A stretch of 64,000 nt of DNA from Actinoallomurus soli (GCF_024055715.1 NZ_JAMXMV010000027.1:30497-94496), one strand, 5' to 3'; counted from the stretch's first letter, positions 17,647 to 27,268 are shown. A program made the numbers and translations. Notes: generated by a model not told the origin, from the letters alone.

Positions 17647-18311
17647 ATGCCTGATTCCCGTCTCGGATTGGCGTTGGTAAGAGCAATAAAGGCTGGTATC
17701 GGGTCGCCGCTGCAGACCACAGCGGTCGCGCATGAACGAATGCGCAAGCTGGTCGCGCTGCCGGTGCTGTCCTCCGATCTGCTGTCCTCCGTCGCCTGTG
17801 GGGCGGAGGCGGTGCTGAGCGTCCTGACGCCGGCGGGCAGCGCGGTCGGCGCTGCGCCTGTCCCCTTCCGCTCACTCTGGTGCCGACCCTCCTGGCGATC
17901 ACGGTCGCGTTGTCCTCTCGGCAGACAATCACCGCCTACCCCCAGGGGGCCGGGTCGTACGTCGTGGCCGGCGACAACCTCGGACCTCGCCGGGGACTGG
18001 CGGCGGGCGCCGGACTGATGGCCGCCATGTGCTCGCCGTTGCGGTGTCGATCGCGTCCGGCGTCGATGCGATCGCGTCCGCGGTCCCCTGCGGTCCGGCC
18101 GTACTCGCCGGTCCTCGGGCCGGGCGGCGATCGCCGTTTCGCTCGCGGGGAACCTCCGCGGCGTTCGCCAGGCGGGAAATCTGTTCGCGATCCGACGTAC
18201 GCCGTCCCTCTGGCCAGGGTCCTGCTCATCGCGGTGAACAGGGCGCACGCCGCCGCCCGTGGGCTCGCCGCCGAGGCACGAACCGATCACCGGGGCCATG
18301 CCGAAGAGTAA
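17647..18311 (+). pseudogene. Frameshifted APC-type amino-acid permease remnant
   Basis: Starting at the ATG at 17647, the first frame gives the typical opening (HERMRKLVALPVLSSDLLSS, then CGAEAVLSVL). After about 17870 the next conserved segment (LLAITVALSSRQTITAYPQG then AGSYVVAGDNLG) is in a second frame. Around 18029-18075 a third frame gives LAVAVSIASGVDAIASA, and the closing pieces (NLFAI, PTYAVPLARVLLIAVN) alternate frames. Order and spacing match the KUP/APC permeases of about 600-700 residues, but everything after the fourth membrane helix is gone. This is a dead gene with at least three frameshifts and a 3' truncation. The 267 bases between the FUSC stop and this remnant hold nothing recognisable. 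Confidence 0.75.
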
Positions 18312-18487
18312 AGCTTTCTCGTCTACATTGACACCGGTACGAGAGGTGGGAAACTCGAAATAGGGGACTTGCCTGCGGATATTACTATTTCCGGCAGGCG
18401 TAGGGATGATTGTCGGGGGTCGCCGACAGTCGGCGACATTACTTGGCGGCCGATATTCCATTGATCGACTAGATCGAGGTATTCGCC

Positions 18488-19642
18488 ATGAGAGCCGTTG
18501 TCTACGAGGGACCGCGTACGGTCGGGGTCGAGGAGGTGCCGGACGCGAGGATCGAACGGGCCACAGACGCGCTGGTGAGGATCACCACGACCAACATCTG
18601 CGGTTCGGACCTGCACATGTACGAGGGCCGTACGGACCTGGAGACTGGTCGCGTGCTCGGCCATGAGAACCTCGGCGAGGTGGTGGAGGTCGGCGAGGCC
18701 GTGGACCGGGTCAAGGTCGGCGATCTGGTGTGCATGCCCTTCAACGTCAGCTGTGGTTTCTGCGAGAACTGTGAGAAGGGGCTCACCGCCTTCTGCCTCA
18801 TCGCGAACCCGGATCCGAATGTAGCGGGGGCCGCGTACGGCTTCGCGGACATGGGGCCCTACAACGGCGGCCAGGCCGAACTGCTCCGCGTTCCCTACGC
18901 CGACTTCAACTGCCTCATCCTGCCGCCGGAGGCGGAGGAGCGGCAGACGGACTACGTCATGCTGGCCGACATCTTCCCGACGGGCTGGCACGCCACCGAG
19001 CTCGCCCGCGTACGGGCCGGCGAGACGGTCGCCATCTACGGTGCCGGGCCGGTCGGCCTGATGGCGGCCCTGTCATCGACGCTCAAGAGCGCGAGCAAGG
19101 TCTTCGTCGTCGACCGGCATCCGGACCGGCTCAAGCTCGCCGAGGAGATCGGCGCCATCGCGATCGACGACTCGAAGGTGGCGCCCGTCGATGCGATCAT
19201 CGACCAGACCGACGGCATGGGCGCCGACCGTGGCTGCGAGTGCGTCGGCTACCAGGCACATGACCCGGCGGGACATGAGCACCCGAACCTGACGCTGAAC
19301 AATCTGGTCAGGTCCGTACGCTTCGCCGGCTCCATCGGCGTCGTCGGCGTGTACCTGCCGCAGGACCCGAAGAGCCCCGACCCGCTCTACAAGGAGGGGG
19401 AGGTCGCCTTCGACTATGGCCTGTTCTGGTTCAAGGGCCAGAGCATCGGAAACGGCCAGTGCAACGTCAAGGCCTACAACCGCGAACTCATGCGCCTCAT
19501 CCGTACGGGCCGGGCCCGGCCGTCGTGGGTCGTCTCGCACGAGCTCCCGCTGGCGGAGGCACCGGAGGGCTATGAGCACTTCGACCACCGGGACCCCGGC
19601 TGGACGAAGGTCGTTCTGCATCCGAACGGGCAGCCGCGCTGA
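18488..19642 (+). CDS. Zinc-dependent alcohol dehydrogenase, glutathione-independent formaldehyde dehydrogenase type
   Basis: 384 residues. Catalytic-zinc ligands are Cys38 (NICGSDLHMYEG) and His59-Glu60 (LGHENLG). The structural-zinc loop is CGFCENCEKGLTAFC, and the NAD-binding motif is GAGPVGLMAALSS. The long insert NPDPNVAGAAYGFADMGPYNGGQAE and the HPNLTLN/LFWFKGQSIGNGQC segments are typical of the Pseudomonas-type glutathione-independent formaldehyde dehydrogenase (dismutase) group. It would oxidise formaldehyde or small aldehydes with NAD. GAGG lies 9 bases before the ATG. The upstream 18312-18487 stretch, AT-richer than its surroundings, probably contains the promoter. Function beyond aldehyde oxidation is inferred. 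Confidence 0.9.
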   Translation: MRAVVYEGPRTVGVEEVPDARIERATDALVRITTTNICGSDLHMYEGRTDLETGRVLGHENLGEVVEVGEAVDRVKVGDLVCMPFNVSCGFCENCEKGLTAFCLIANPDPNVAGAAYGFADMGPYNGGQAELLRVPYADFNCLILPPEAEERQTDYVMLADIFPTGWHATELARVRAGETVAIYGAGPVGLMAALSSTLKSASKVFVVDRHPDRLKLAEEIGAIAIDDSKVAPVDAIIDQTDGMGADRGCECVGYQAHDPAGHEHPNLTLNNLVRSVRFAGSIGVVGVYLPQDPKSPDPLYKEGEVAFDYGLFWFKGQSIGNGQCNVKAYNRELMRLIRTGRARPSWVVSHELPLAEAPEGYEHFDHRDPGWTKVVLHPNGQPR

Positions 19643-19856
19643 GCCGCCCGCCATGTCCTCGACCGCCGGGCCAAGGCCGGCGGTCGAGCGGCCGGAGCAG
19701 CGCAGTTGAGGAAGTCGAGCCGACGGATGGCCGGAGTCGTGCCGCCGGGCGGCCGCGGTGGCCCGGTACGCCTGCGCTTCCAGCAGGCCGGCCGATATTC
19801 GCCATACCGTGTTGCGGGCGAATACGCCGACAGGCGCGGCCACTGGGGAGGGCTGG

Positions 19857-20554
19857 GCGGTCGCCATGAAGGCAGGTCAGGCGTCGCCGACGCGACCGGT
19901 GGCGAGACGTTCCGAGCGGATTTCCCATCACTCGCCGAGGTCGGCTCTCTCGCCGCCGAGATCGCCGGCTCGTACGACCGGTTGGACGTGCTCGTCAACA
20001 ACGCGGGTGTCGGATTTCACGCCAACGGCACTACACGAGAGTTGCCGGCGGACGGCTACGAACTGCGCCTGGCAGTCAACTACCTCGCACCCGTGCTGCT
20101 CACTTGCAAGCTCCTGCCGCTACTACGCCGGGGCGCCCCCTCGCGGATCGTCGACATCGCCTCGGTCGGTCAACAGCCGATCGATTTCGACGACCCGCAC
20201 CAGGAACGCGGATACACCGACGTCGCCGCCTACCGCCGGTCCAAGCTCGCCCTCATCAGCCACACGTACGACCTCGCCGAAGAGCTCGTGGGAACCGGTG
20301 TCACAGTGAACAGCCTGCATCCGGCGTTGTTCATGCCGACGGCCATGTCCGAGCGATCCGGCATGGAGGTCGTCGACTCCCTGGAAACGGGAGTGGCGGC
20401 CACTCGGCGCCTGGTGGACGCGCCCGAACTCGCCGACGTCACCGGACGCTACTTCGAAATAGACAAGGAGGCGCGAGCATCCGAGGAGGCCTACGACCCG
20501 GAGTACCGCCGACGCCTCGGCGAGCCGACGCGGGACCTGCTGAAGGATCTGTAA
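19857..20554 (+). pseudogene. 5'-truncated short-chain dehydrogenase
   Basis: From about 19857 the reading matches an SDR from its second beta strand on: GRHEGRSGVADATGGETFRADF, then DRLDVLVNNAGVG, the catalytic Ser region IVDIASVGQQ, YRRSKLAL (Y-x3-K) and NSLHPALFMPTAMS. The first 30-40 residues with the TGxxxGIG cofactor motif are missing, and the in-frame sequence before 19857 has no SDR character and no ribosome binding site. It is most likely a pseudogene left by a 5' deletion, although the active-site residues are intact. Its 3' end overlaps a small antisense gene. Confidence 0.7.
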
Positions 20555-20748
20555 AGAGGATGCCGAGAACGGGGACCGGGGTGGGAACGGGCGAGTCGCA
20601 GGAAGTACAGGCCGGCGACGATCGCCAGCCCGCCGCAGACCCTGCTGACCAGCAGGCCGTCGGCGGCGACGCCCGCGACGCCGCCGCCGATAAGGGAGGC
20701 TCCCACTCCGAGAGCGATGATCCGCGCGCGGCGGGAAGGTGTGCGCAT
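20491..20748 (-). CDS. Small two-helix membrane protein
   Basis: 85 residues starting MRTPSRRARIIALGVGASLIGGG, from the ATG at 20748 with AGGAG 7 bases upstream. Two hydrophobic helices (about 9-31 and 33-52: ALGVGASLIGGGVAGVAAD and VCGGLAIVAGLYFLRLA) are flanked by a basic N-terminus and a basic, probably disordered C-terminus. No family is recognised. Its last 64 bases overlap the end of the truncated SDR on the other strand, which may be tolerated because the SDR is dead. The good ribosome binding site and membrane pattern favour a real gene. Confidence 0.45.
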   Translation of the reverse strand: MRTPSRRARIIALGVGASLIGGGVAGVAADGLLVSRVCGGLAIVAGLYFLRLARSHPGPRSRHPLYRSFSRSRVGSPRRRRYSGS

Positions 20749-20997
20749 GAGTCGACTCCTTGGCGACGAGATCGTGGGGCTCGTACCCCGTACGTGACCG
20801 GCGGTGACCACGCCCGGTAGGGGCACCAGTCTGGCCGTGAGCGAGCGCGCCGCGACAGCAACGGACGTCCGGTCCTGCGATCTCGGCTGAGACCTTCGAC
20901 CGGGACCCAAGCCGAAAGTCGCGATCCGCCGAGCCGAAGGTCAAGGCCCTGAGCCGCCCGGGACCGGGCGACGTCGCCGGTCGGCTAACGTTGCGGG

Positions 20998-22281
20998 GTG
21001 CTCACGACGGGTGTCCGGTTCGCTGTGACGGCGGGCCGCCGCTCCGTCTGGCCACACCGCCGCCGCGACCGGTTCGTGACCGTGCTGACCGCCATCGTCG
21101 CCGTTGCCGGTGCCCTGTTCGGTCTGGCGGTGCTGCCGCATCCGTTCGCGGCGCTGGCGCCGGCGATGCTTGCCGGGCTGGCAACGCAGCTCGTGGCGAC
21201 GGCCGTGCTGGCAGGGTCCGGCTCGCGTCCGCACGTCGGCATGGCCGCGGTCGTGCTCGTGGCAGCGTCGCTGGTCGTGGTCGCGTCGCCCTGGCGCTTG
21301 CTGGTCGCCGCGCAGGGCGTGCCGTGGGTTCCGCTGGCGCTGGCGTGGGCGACCGTCCGCGTGGTCGAAAGGGCCCGCGCCCCGTGGCAGTACCAGCTGT
21401 CCGCCGTCCTCGTCTGTGGCTACGTCGTCGCGGTCGCGGCGCAGGCGGCGTCCGGCGGCGGGTCGCCGTTCACGGCGGCCTTGAGCGCCGCGGTCCCGGT
21501 GCTCGGCGGGGTGTGCGTCAGTCTGCGTGGCCGCCTGCGTCGCGCGCGTCGCGACCGGGTCGCCGCCCTCGTGCAGGAGCGGGCGGCCATTGCACGCGAG
21601 GCCCGGGCCGATGAGCGGCGCCGCCTGGCGGTCGAGGTCCACGACGCCCTCGGGCACGTCCTCACGCTGCTGGTGCTCCACGCCAACGCGCTGGCCGGCG
21701 GCACGGCCGATGCACGCACGCGGTCGGCGGCGGAACGGATGAGCCGGCTCGGCGCCGATGGCCTCACCGAACTGCGCCGCCTGCTCGATCTGCTCACCGA
21801 CCCGGGTGCGGCCGCCGTGGCCGGGCACGCCGTCCGCGCTGCGCACACCCCGCCGCAGGAGCCGCAGCTGAGGACGATGCTGGACGCGCTCGTCGAAGAC
21901 GCCCGCGCCGCAGGACAGGTCGTCGACCTGGCGTGGACGGGCGAAGACGGCGAGGTTCCTCCGGTCGCGGCCCGCGCCGTCCACCGCGTCGTGCAGGAGG
22001 GATTGACCAACGTGCGCCGGCACGCGCCGGGAGCCGCGGCCGACGTAGCGGTCGCCGTCACCGCGAACGCCGTCGACGTGACGGTGCGCAACGGCCCTGC
22101 CCCGGTGACTCCGGTAACCGCGTCGCCGAATACCGGGCGCGGGCTCGACGGCGTACGGCGGCGGGTCACGCTGCTCGGCGGTCGCTGTGAGCATGGCCCC
22201 GCCACCGGCGGCGGCTACACTCTGCGCGCGTGCCTGCCGCTGGACGGCGGCCCCGCAGCCGAGGGACAGGACATCACGTGA
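20998..22281 (+). CDS. Membrane sensor histidine kinase (NarL/DesK class, HisKA_3)
   Basis: 427 residues from the GTG at 20998. Five or six hydrophobic helices fill residues 20-165, with no large extracellular loop. The HisKA_3 dimerisation helix follows, with phosphoacceptor His215 in VEVHDALGHVL, and then a HATPase domain (VVQEGLTNVRRHA; GRGLDGVRRRVTLLGG). This class autophosphorylates and passes phosphate to a NarL-type regulator. Its stop overlaps the regulator start in a GTGA, so the pair is co-translated. The start has no clear ribosome binding site and may be leaderless. The signal is unknown; the membrane-buried sensor is typical of cell-envelope stress kinases. Confidence 0.9.
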   Translation: MLTTGVRFAVTAGRRSVWPHRRRDRFVTVLTAIVAVAGALFGLAVLPHPFAALAPAMLAGLATQLVATAVLAGSGSRPHVGMAAVVLVAASLVVVASPWRLLVAAQGVPWVPLALAWATVRVVERARAPWQYQLSAVLVCGYVVAVAAQAASGGGSPFTAALSAAVPVLGGVCVSLRGRLRRARRDRVAALVQERAAIAREARADERRRLAVEVHDALGHVLTLLVLHANALAGGTADARTRSAAERMSRLGADGLTELRRLLDLLTDPGAAAVAGHAVRAAHTPPQEPQLRTMLDALVEDARAAGQVVDLAWTGEDGEVPPVAARAVHRVVQEGLTNVRRHAPGAAADVAVAVTANAVDVTVRNGPAPVTPVTASPNTGRGLDGVRRRVTLLGGRCEHGPATGGGYTLRACLPLDGGPAAEGQDIT

Positions 22282-22961
22282 ACGATTCCGGCGCGGCGGC
22301 CCGCCCAACGGCTGCCCCCGTTCACGTCGTCGTGGTCGACGACGAGCCGATGGTGTGCGCCTTCCTGCGCTCCATCCTCGCCGCGACAGGCCAGGTCGTC
22401 GTCGACGATGTCGCCTACGACGGCGCGGCCGGTGTCGAGGCGGCCGTACGAATGCGGCCCGACGTCGTGCTGATGGATCTCCGGATGCCGGGTGTCGACG
22501 GCGTCACCGCGACCGCCGAGATTCGGTCGCTGCCCGAGCCGCCCGCCGTCGTCGTGATGACGACGTTCGACACCGACGAGCACCTGCTGGCCGCGCTCGA
22601 CGCGGGCGCGAGCGGCTTCCTTCTCAAGACCACGCCGCCTGACCGGCTCGTCCCACTGGTGGTGGCCGCAGCCGCCGGCGCTTCGGTGCTGTCCCCTGCG
22701 GCGTTGCGGCGGCTGCGCGAGCGCGGCGCCGCCGCGGCCGCCGCCGACCCGGCGGGCGATCCCGAACTCGACGCCCTGGCCGAGCGGGAGGCCCAGGTCC
22801 TGACGCTCGTCGCCGAGGGTCTGTCGAACGCCGACATCGCCGACCGGCTGTACCTGAGCGAGGGAACGGTCAAGGGCCATGTATCGCGACTCATGACGAA
22901 GCTGAACTGCCAGAACCGGACCCAGCTCGCCCTTCGGGCCGCCCGCCCGGGCCGGGGTTGA
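22278..22961 (+). CDS. NarL/LuxR-family response regulator
   Basis: 227 residues from the GTG at 22278. The receiver domain (VHVVVVDDEPMV) has phospho-acceptor Asp67 in VLMDLRMPGVDG, the switch Thr in VVVMTTFDTD and Lys in SGFLLKTTPPD. An Ala-rich linker leads to a LuxR-type HTH (about 160-222: LAEREAQVLTLVAEGLSN, LYLSEGTVKGHVSRLM). It is the partner of the kinase just upstream. No obvious target gene is adjacent; the secreted esterase next door is convergent. Confidence 0.93.
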   Translation: MNDSGAAARPTAAPVHVVVVDDEPMVCAFLRSILAATGQVVVDDVAYDGAAGVEAAVRMRPDVVLMDLRMPGVDGVTATAEIRSLPEPPAVVVMTTFDTDEHLLAALDAGASGFLLKTTPPDRLVPLVVAAAAGASVLSPAALRRLRERGAAAAAADPAGDPELDALAEREAQVLTLVAEGLSNADIADRLYLSEGTVKGHVSRLMTKLNCQNRTQLALRAARPGRG

Positions 22962-23009
22962 GCCCCGGCCCGAACGGCCGCTCCGGCCCGCCGGCGCCGA
23001 CGGGCGTCC

Positions 23010-24815
23010 CTACGCCGTCCGCCGGTCCAGGCGGTCCCAGAACGCGCACTGGTGCTCGCGGCCCAGCGCGACCGGAACGATGCCGTCGCGGCCTGGTGCC
23101 AGCGCCTGCGAGATCGACGCCGTGCCGTACGGGCGGAAGGACGGCCAGGACGGCGCGGAACCCCCGTTCGGGTCACCCGTGCGTGCAAAGCGCGTCCAGT
23201 AGCCGATCATGGTGGCGGCGAGCCGCCACTGGGCCGGCGTCAGCGGCACCGGGTCGCCGTTCCAGTCGATCGGCTCGCCGGCGACGTCGAAGAGGTAGGC
23301 CAGCTCGGATCCGTGAGAGGCGCCCGGCGGCATCGATCCGGGCGGGAACGGCGCGATCGGCGGAGCCTGACGGTCGGCGAACTCGTAGGAGTACAGCGGT
23401 ATCCGCCCCGCCATCGCCCGGCCGTCCCGCAGTTGCGGGCAGACCATGTCACGGTCGGTGTCCACAGCCGCCCACGCCACCGCCGGGCTTTCGTACGCGG
23501 AGAGCGGATAGTGGCGGCGGACGGCGGCGGCCCGGTCGCCGAACGCCTGGTCGATGAGCGTGTCGAAGCGGTCGCGCGTGATCTTCCGGTCTGGCAGTTC
23601 GGCGTACGCGGTGACGAACCGGGACTCGTCCTGGGTGTTGCCCGAAAGTACCGGCACGTGCTGGAACGCGCCGTCCGCGATGGCCCGTGCGGGGTCGTGC
23701 GGCAGCGTCGCGGTGCCGAACGCGGGGAGGCTGAAGCCGGTCGTCCGGTCCCGAAGCCGGTCAGCGGGGACCCGCCGCAGGCAGTCGAGCGCCCCGGGAC
23801 CTGCCAGGCAACCGAGCGTCGCGGCGGCGTCCGCGCCGTCGGCTTGGACCCGGCGTACCGGTCGCCACGCCGAGCCCGCCGACGGTGCGGGCGTCGTGTG
23901 GCCATAGGAGATCATCCAGTTCTGGAAGGAGCACGAGCCGCTCTGCAGGATCGCGCGGTCGAACAATCCGGCAGCGCCCGGCGAGGTCAGCTGCGCGCAC
24001 GTGTCGATGCCGCCGGCCGACTCGCCGAAGAGCGTGACGTTTCGCGGGTCGCCGCCGAACGCCGCGGCATTGCGCCGCACCCATCGCAGCGCGGCCTGCT
24101 GGTCCTGGAGGCCGTAGGTGCCTGAGCCGGGAAGGCCGGGGTAGCCGAAGAAGCCGAAGACGCCCAGCCGGTAGCCGACCGTCACGACGACCACGTCGCC
24201 GTCCACCGCCATCCGGAGTGGATCGAACGCGGCGGCGGCGCCCTGGAAGTTCCCGCCGCCGTGCAGCCACACCATGACAGGCCTCGGCCGGCCGGCCGCC
24301 GGGCGGTCCGGCGCGGTGATGTTGAGGTAGAGGCAGTCTTCGCTTGCCGTACCCGGCACACCGGGCGGCTGGACACAGGCGGGAGGCGCCGTGGTGGCGG
24401 CTCGCGGCGCTGTCCACGGGTGGACGGGCCGTGGCGCCCGCCAGCGCAGTGGGCCCACCGGCGGCGCCGCGTACGGGATGCCGAGGAAGCGTCGCACCCC
24501 GTCCGCCGCGAGCCCGCGTACCGGCCCGGACGCGGTGTGCACGATCGGCTGGGAGGCGGCGGTCGCGTCGCGGCGCGCCCCGGCAATGAATGACGTCACC
24601 GAGAGCAGCGCGGTGACGCAGACGACGCCGACCCAGCGGACGACGTCAGGGTGCCGGTGCGGGCCGATCACGATGGACGCCGCACCGGATCGCCTCCGCT
24701 TGCGGCCGGGAGACGAACCGAGAACCCCCGCGATCGGACCGGTGGGCCGGCCGCCGTCGGTTGCGGCGATAGAGGGAACGTCGGGGGCGCTGCCGACGCC
24801 CGGATCAGTGCGCAT
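23010..24815 (-). CDS. Secreted or membrane-anchored type-B carboxylesterase
   Basis: 601 residues from the ATG at 24815. A proline/arginine-rich cytoplasmic stretch (1-58) and one hydrophobic segment (about 59-79, VVRWVGVVCVTALLSVTSFI) are followed by an alpha/beta-hydrolase carboxylesterase domain. The oxyanion HGGG is in WLHGGGNF, the nucleophile is Ser266 in LFGESAGG, and a C-terminal His region (GASHGSELAYLF) follows. Conserved EDCLYLN and GIPYAAPPVGPLRW confirm the family. The hydrophobic segment suggests export with a long signal, or a type II membrane anchor. It would hydrolyse carboxylic esters outside the cell. An open frame reaches further upstream, but that part is unlike any esterase; the start is uncertain. 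Confidence 0.88.
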   Translation of the reverse strand: MRTDPGVGSAPDVPSIAATDGGRPTGPIAGVLGSSPGRKRRRSGAASIVIGPHRHPDVVRWVGVVCVTALLSVTSFIAGARRDATAASQPIVHTASGPVRGLAADGVRRFLGIPYAAPPVGPLRWRAPRPVHPWTAPRAATTAPPACVQPPGVPGTASEDCLYLNITAPDRPAAGRPRPVMVWLHGGGNFQGAAAAFDPLRMAVDGDVVVVTVGYRLGVFGFFGYPGLPGSGTYGLQDQQAALRWVRRNAAAFGGDPRNVTLFGESAGGIDTCAQLTSPGAAGLFDRAILQSGSCSFQNWMISYGHTTPAPSAGSAWRPVRRVQADGADAAATLGCLAGPGALDCLRRVPADRLRDRTTGFSLPAFGTATLPHDPARAIADGAFQHVPVLSGNTQDESRFVTAYAELPDRKITRDRFDTLIDQAFGDRAAAVRRHYPLSAYESPAVAWAAVDTDRDMVCPQLRDGRAMAGRIPLYSYEFADRQAPPIAPFPPGSMPPGASHGSELAYLFDVAGEPIDWNGDPVPLTPAQWRLAATMIGYWTRFARTGDPNGGSAPSWPSFRPYGTASISQALAPGRDGIVPVALGREHQCAFWDRLDRRTA

Positions 24816-25164
24816 GGCCCCGAGGATGCCGATCCGGTCGCCGCGCCGGCCAGCCGCGAACGATCGGTCCTGCGCCCGCTCACCGGCCGTTCGTCCGGCC
24901 GGCCGGTGACGAAAGTCGTGACCGCCTCCGGACGGCCCGGGCTGGTGGCCGTCATCGGGGGGCGTGCCGGGAGACGTCGCAGCGAACGTCACGATCGACA
25001 TGACGCCTCGATGTCACGGTAGCGGGCCCGCTGCGTTCAAGGGCGAGGACACACGGTCGGCGCATGCGGCAAAAGCGGGCGATACTGGGTGAACCGCCCC
25101 GCGCTCGGTGGAGGCTCTGATCCTTGGAAAGGATGGGAACCATGCCCGCCCTGTCGCCTGGAGG
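24816..25164. other. 349-base spacer, no gene seen
   Basis: This lies between two leftward genes. Apart from in-frame leader possibilities for the esterase there is no supported coding sequence. It presumably contains the esterase promoter and the 3' end region of the acyltransferase gene. Confidence 0.4.
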
Positions 25165-26520
25165 TCAGTTCCCACGTGTCGTCGGCAGCATTCTCCGGTC
25201 CGGCCGGGTGCGCATTCTTCCTGCCGTGATGAGCAGGAATACCCCTGCGGTGTAGACGGCGAGTACGGGAAGGAGGGGCCGGCCGCTCGGGGCGAACCCC
25301 TGTGCCGAGATCCTGGCCAAGGCGAAGCCGACCGCCGCGACCCCGGTCGCGAGCAAGGGCCACGACTTCCGGCGGAGTGAGCCGATGTCCGGGCCTCGCC
25401 GCGTGGGGGTCAGGCGCTCCGCGGGGCGCAGTGCCATGGCCATCGGAATGAACAGGACCGTGAGCGCGAACATCCAGATCAGGCGCTGACGAAGCCAGGC
25501 CGACGACCCGATCGGTGCTGGTGGAAGCAGGCCGGTGGGGTACAGGGTGACCGCCGCGAGGATCACCGGGGCCATGTGCCAGAGGTACAGCGTCATGACC
25601 ATTCGGTTCGTCCGCGCCACCGCCCGCCACAGATGCGGCCGGCGCAACAGGCGCGTCATGGCCGGTTCGGCGGCGAGCAGCAGTCCCACCTGGCCGATGG
25701 CGAACGCGAGGAGAGCGACCGAAGGCGGTGCGGAGTTCTTGATCCGTGCGCCGGGAACCCCGACCATGCTCACCGGGAAGGGGCCAAGCCACACGAGGCC
25801 CACCAGGACGGTGATTCCCATGGCGGCCAGTGTCAGCGGCCGCCGCCTGGTGCGGGTGAGCGCGCCGTGATGCCACGCGAGGCCCAATTGGTACACAACC
25901 CCCCACACCAGCAGGTAATCCGCCCATCCCAGCAGTGGGGGATGGGACAACAGGACCGCCGTGTTCACCCCGGCGGCGCCGAGGGCGAGCACGGCCGGCA
26001 CCCCAAGGCCCCACCGCCGATGGGCGGCGTGCAACCCCGGCGTCACGGCCAGCAGGCCAAGGTATATCGGCAGGAACCACAGATGGAGGGCCACCGCCCA
26101 CCCCGCCCGTCTGAGCACGGCCGGGTCGACCTTGGCGGCACGGCAGACGGCGACGACGGCGACGGCCACCAGGACGTACGCCGTGGTAGGCGCCACGAGC
26201 CGGATGGCCCGCCCGTACAGCCAACAGCCCCAACTCTCGCCGCGAGTACGGTGAGAGGTCCAAGACGCCGCGTTGGCGAAGCCTCCCACCAGGAAGAAGA
26301 CCGGCATCACCTGGAAGGGCAGGGAAAGCCACTCAGTCCACGACAGTCGCGCCATCACGTCCTGTCCCTCCAGATGACCGCCGTGGTATGTGATCGATAT
26401 CGCCAGCCAGTGCCCGAGTACCACCAGGACCACCGCGATGACACGCAGGAGGTCGACGTACCGGTTACGGGACCGCCCGAGGCTGCGGTTCCCATGCGGG
26501 CCTTCCACGCTCGGCTTCAC
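25165..26520 (-). CDS. Acyltransferase 3-family integral membrane protein
   Basis: 451 residues from the GTG at 26520. The conserved opening RNRYVDLLRVIAVVLVVLGHW carries the family's R-x10-H pattern, followed by about ten hydrophobic helices, including PVFFLVGGFANAASW and LWFLPIYLGLLAV, and a distal YLWHMAPVIL motif. Acyltransferase-3 proteins move acyl groups onto sugars or other acceptors at the membrane; the acceptor here is unknown. It starts 14 bases after the 5-oxoprolinase remnant and might once have been in its operon. No good ribosome binding site is seen, so an upstream in-frame start (up to 26601) remains possible. Confidence 0.82.
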   Translation of the reverse strand: MKPSVEGPHGNRSLGRSRNRYVDLLRVIAVVLVVLGHWLAISITYHGGHLEGQDVMARLSWTEWLSLPFQVMPVFFLVGGFANAASWTSHRTRGESWGCWLYGRAIRLVAPTTAYVLVAVAVVAVCRAAKVDPAVLRRAGWAVALHLWFLPIYLGLLAVTPGLHAAHRRWGLGVPAVLALGAAGVNTAVLLSHPPLLGWADYLLVWGVVYQLGLAWHHGALTRTRRRPLTLAAMGITVLVGLVWLGPFPVSMVGVPGARIKNSAPPSVALLAFAIGQVGLLLAAEPAMTRLLRRPHLWRAVARTNRMVMTLYLWHMAPVILAAVTLYPTGLLPPAPIGSSAWLRQRLIWMFALTVLFIPMAMALRPAERLTPTRRGPDIGSLRRKSWPLLATGVAAVGFALARISAQGFAPSGRPLLPVLAVYTAGVFLLITAGRMRTRPDRRMLPTTRGN

Positions 26521-26534
26521 GGCGGGTCCGGGCC

Positions 26535-27268
26535 TTAGCCAGCATCGTCCGGCGTCTCGATGACGAAGATGCCCCCGACATCGACCGGTAGGCAGTCGCA
26601 ACCCCGCGTCATGGTCACGGAGCCGTCCGCGTGTTCCACCCAGTGCCGGCCGACTCCGCCGGGTCCGCCGCCGGCCGTACCGTACGGTGCGACGCGTTCG
26701 TGACCGGGGGGCGTGATGACGGTCATCGGCTGCGGGAAGCGGATTCCTCGCCTGCCGCCGTCTCCTCCTCGCCGGTGCCCGGAGTCACCGCTGCCATGGC
26801 GAATCTCGAGGGTCTCCAGACGTACGGGGTAGCGCCAATCCGGGACCTTGGGATCGGTGAGCCCGGAGTTGGTTATCCGAGTCGGCGCGACGGAAGCGCC
26901 GTCGAAACCGCCCCCGGCGCCGGAACCACCGGCCACCATCTCGTAGTACTGGTGGTCGTCGCCGAGCATCACATCGTTCATGGTTCCGCAGCGTTCGGCC
27001 ATGACGCCGAGCGCGGCGTAGACCGCCCCGGTGACCGCCTGTGAGGTATCCACGTTGCCCGCCGCAACGGCGTCCGGGTACTCGGACGAGAGGCTCGTGC
27101 CGACGGGACGCCGAGCAGTTCCCTGGTCCCGGCGACGATCGCGTCCCGGTACCGTTCGGCGTCGTCCGAGAGCGGCTTGCGCACGACGAGGATTCCGTCG
27201 GGCCGCCTGCCGACCACATCGATGAACGTGCCGTTGCGATCGATCCAGAATTTCCAGTCCCGTGTCAT
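26535..27268 (-). pseudogene. 5-oxoprolinase/hydantoinase with a giant internal deletion
   Basis: Leftward from the ATG at 27268 the sequence encodes the N-terminus of HyuA/5-oxoprolinase (DWKFWIDRNGTFIDVVGRRP, then AERYRDAIVAG and ELLGVP), about 55 residues. At about 27100 it switches, out of frame, to the C-terminal part of HyuB (YPDAVAAGNVDTSQAVTGAV, then HQYYEMVAGGSGAGGGFDGAS, RGSGDSGHRRGGDGG and GCDCLPVDVGGIFVIETP). Fused bacterial 5-oxoprolinases have about 1200 residues, so some 950 codons have been lost in a single deletion. The remaining ends are well conserved, so the event seems recent. Confidence 0.85.

Noticed and set aside
19706..20554. Full-length SDR starting at the TTG at 19706
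   Set aside because: The first 50 residues lack a Rossmann motif and a ribosome binding site; homology starts only near 19857.
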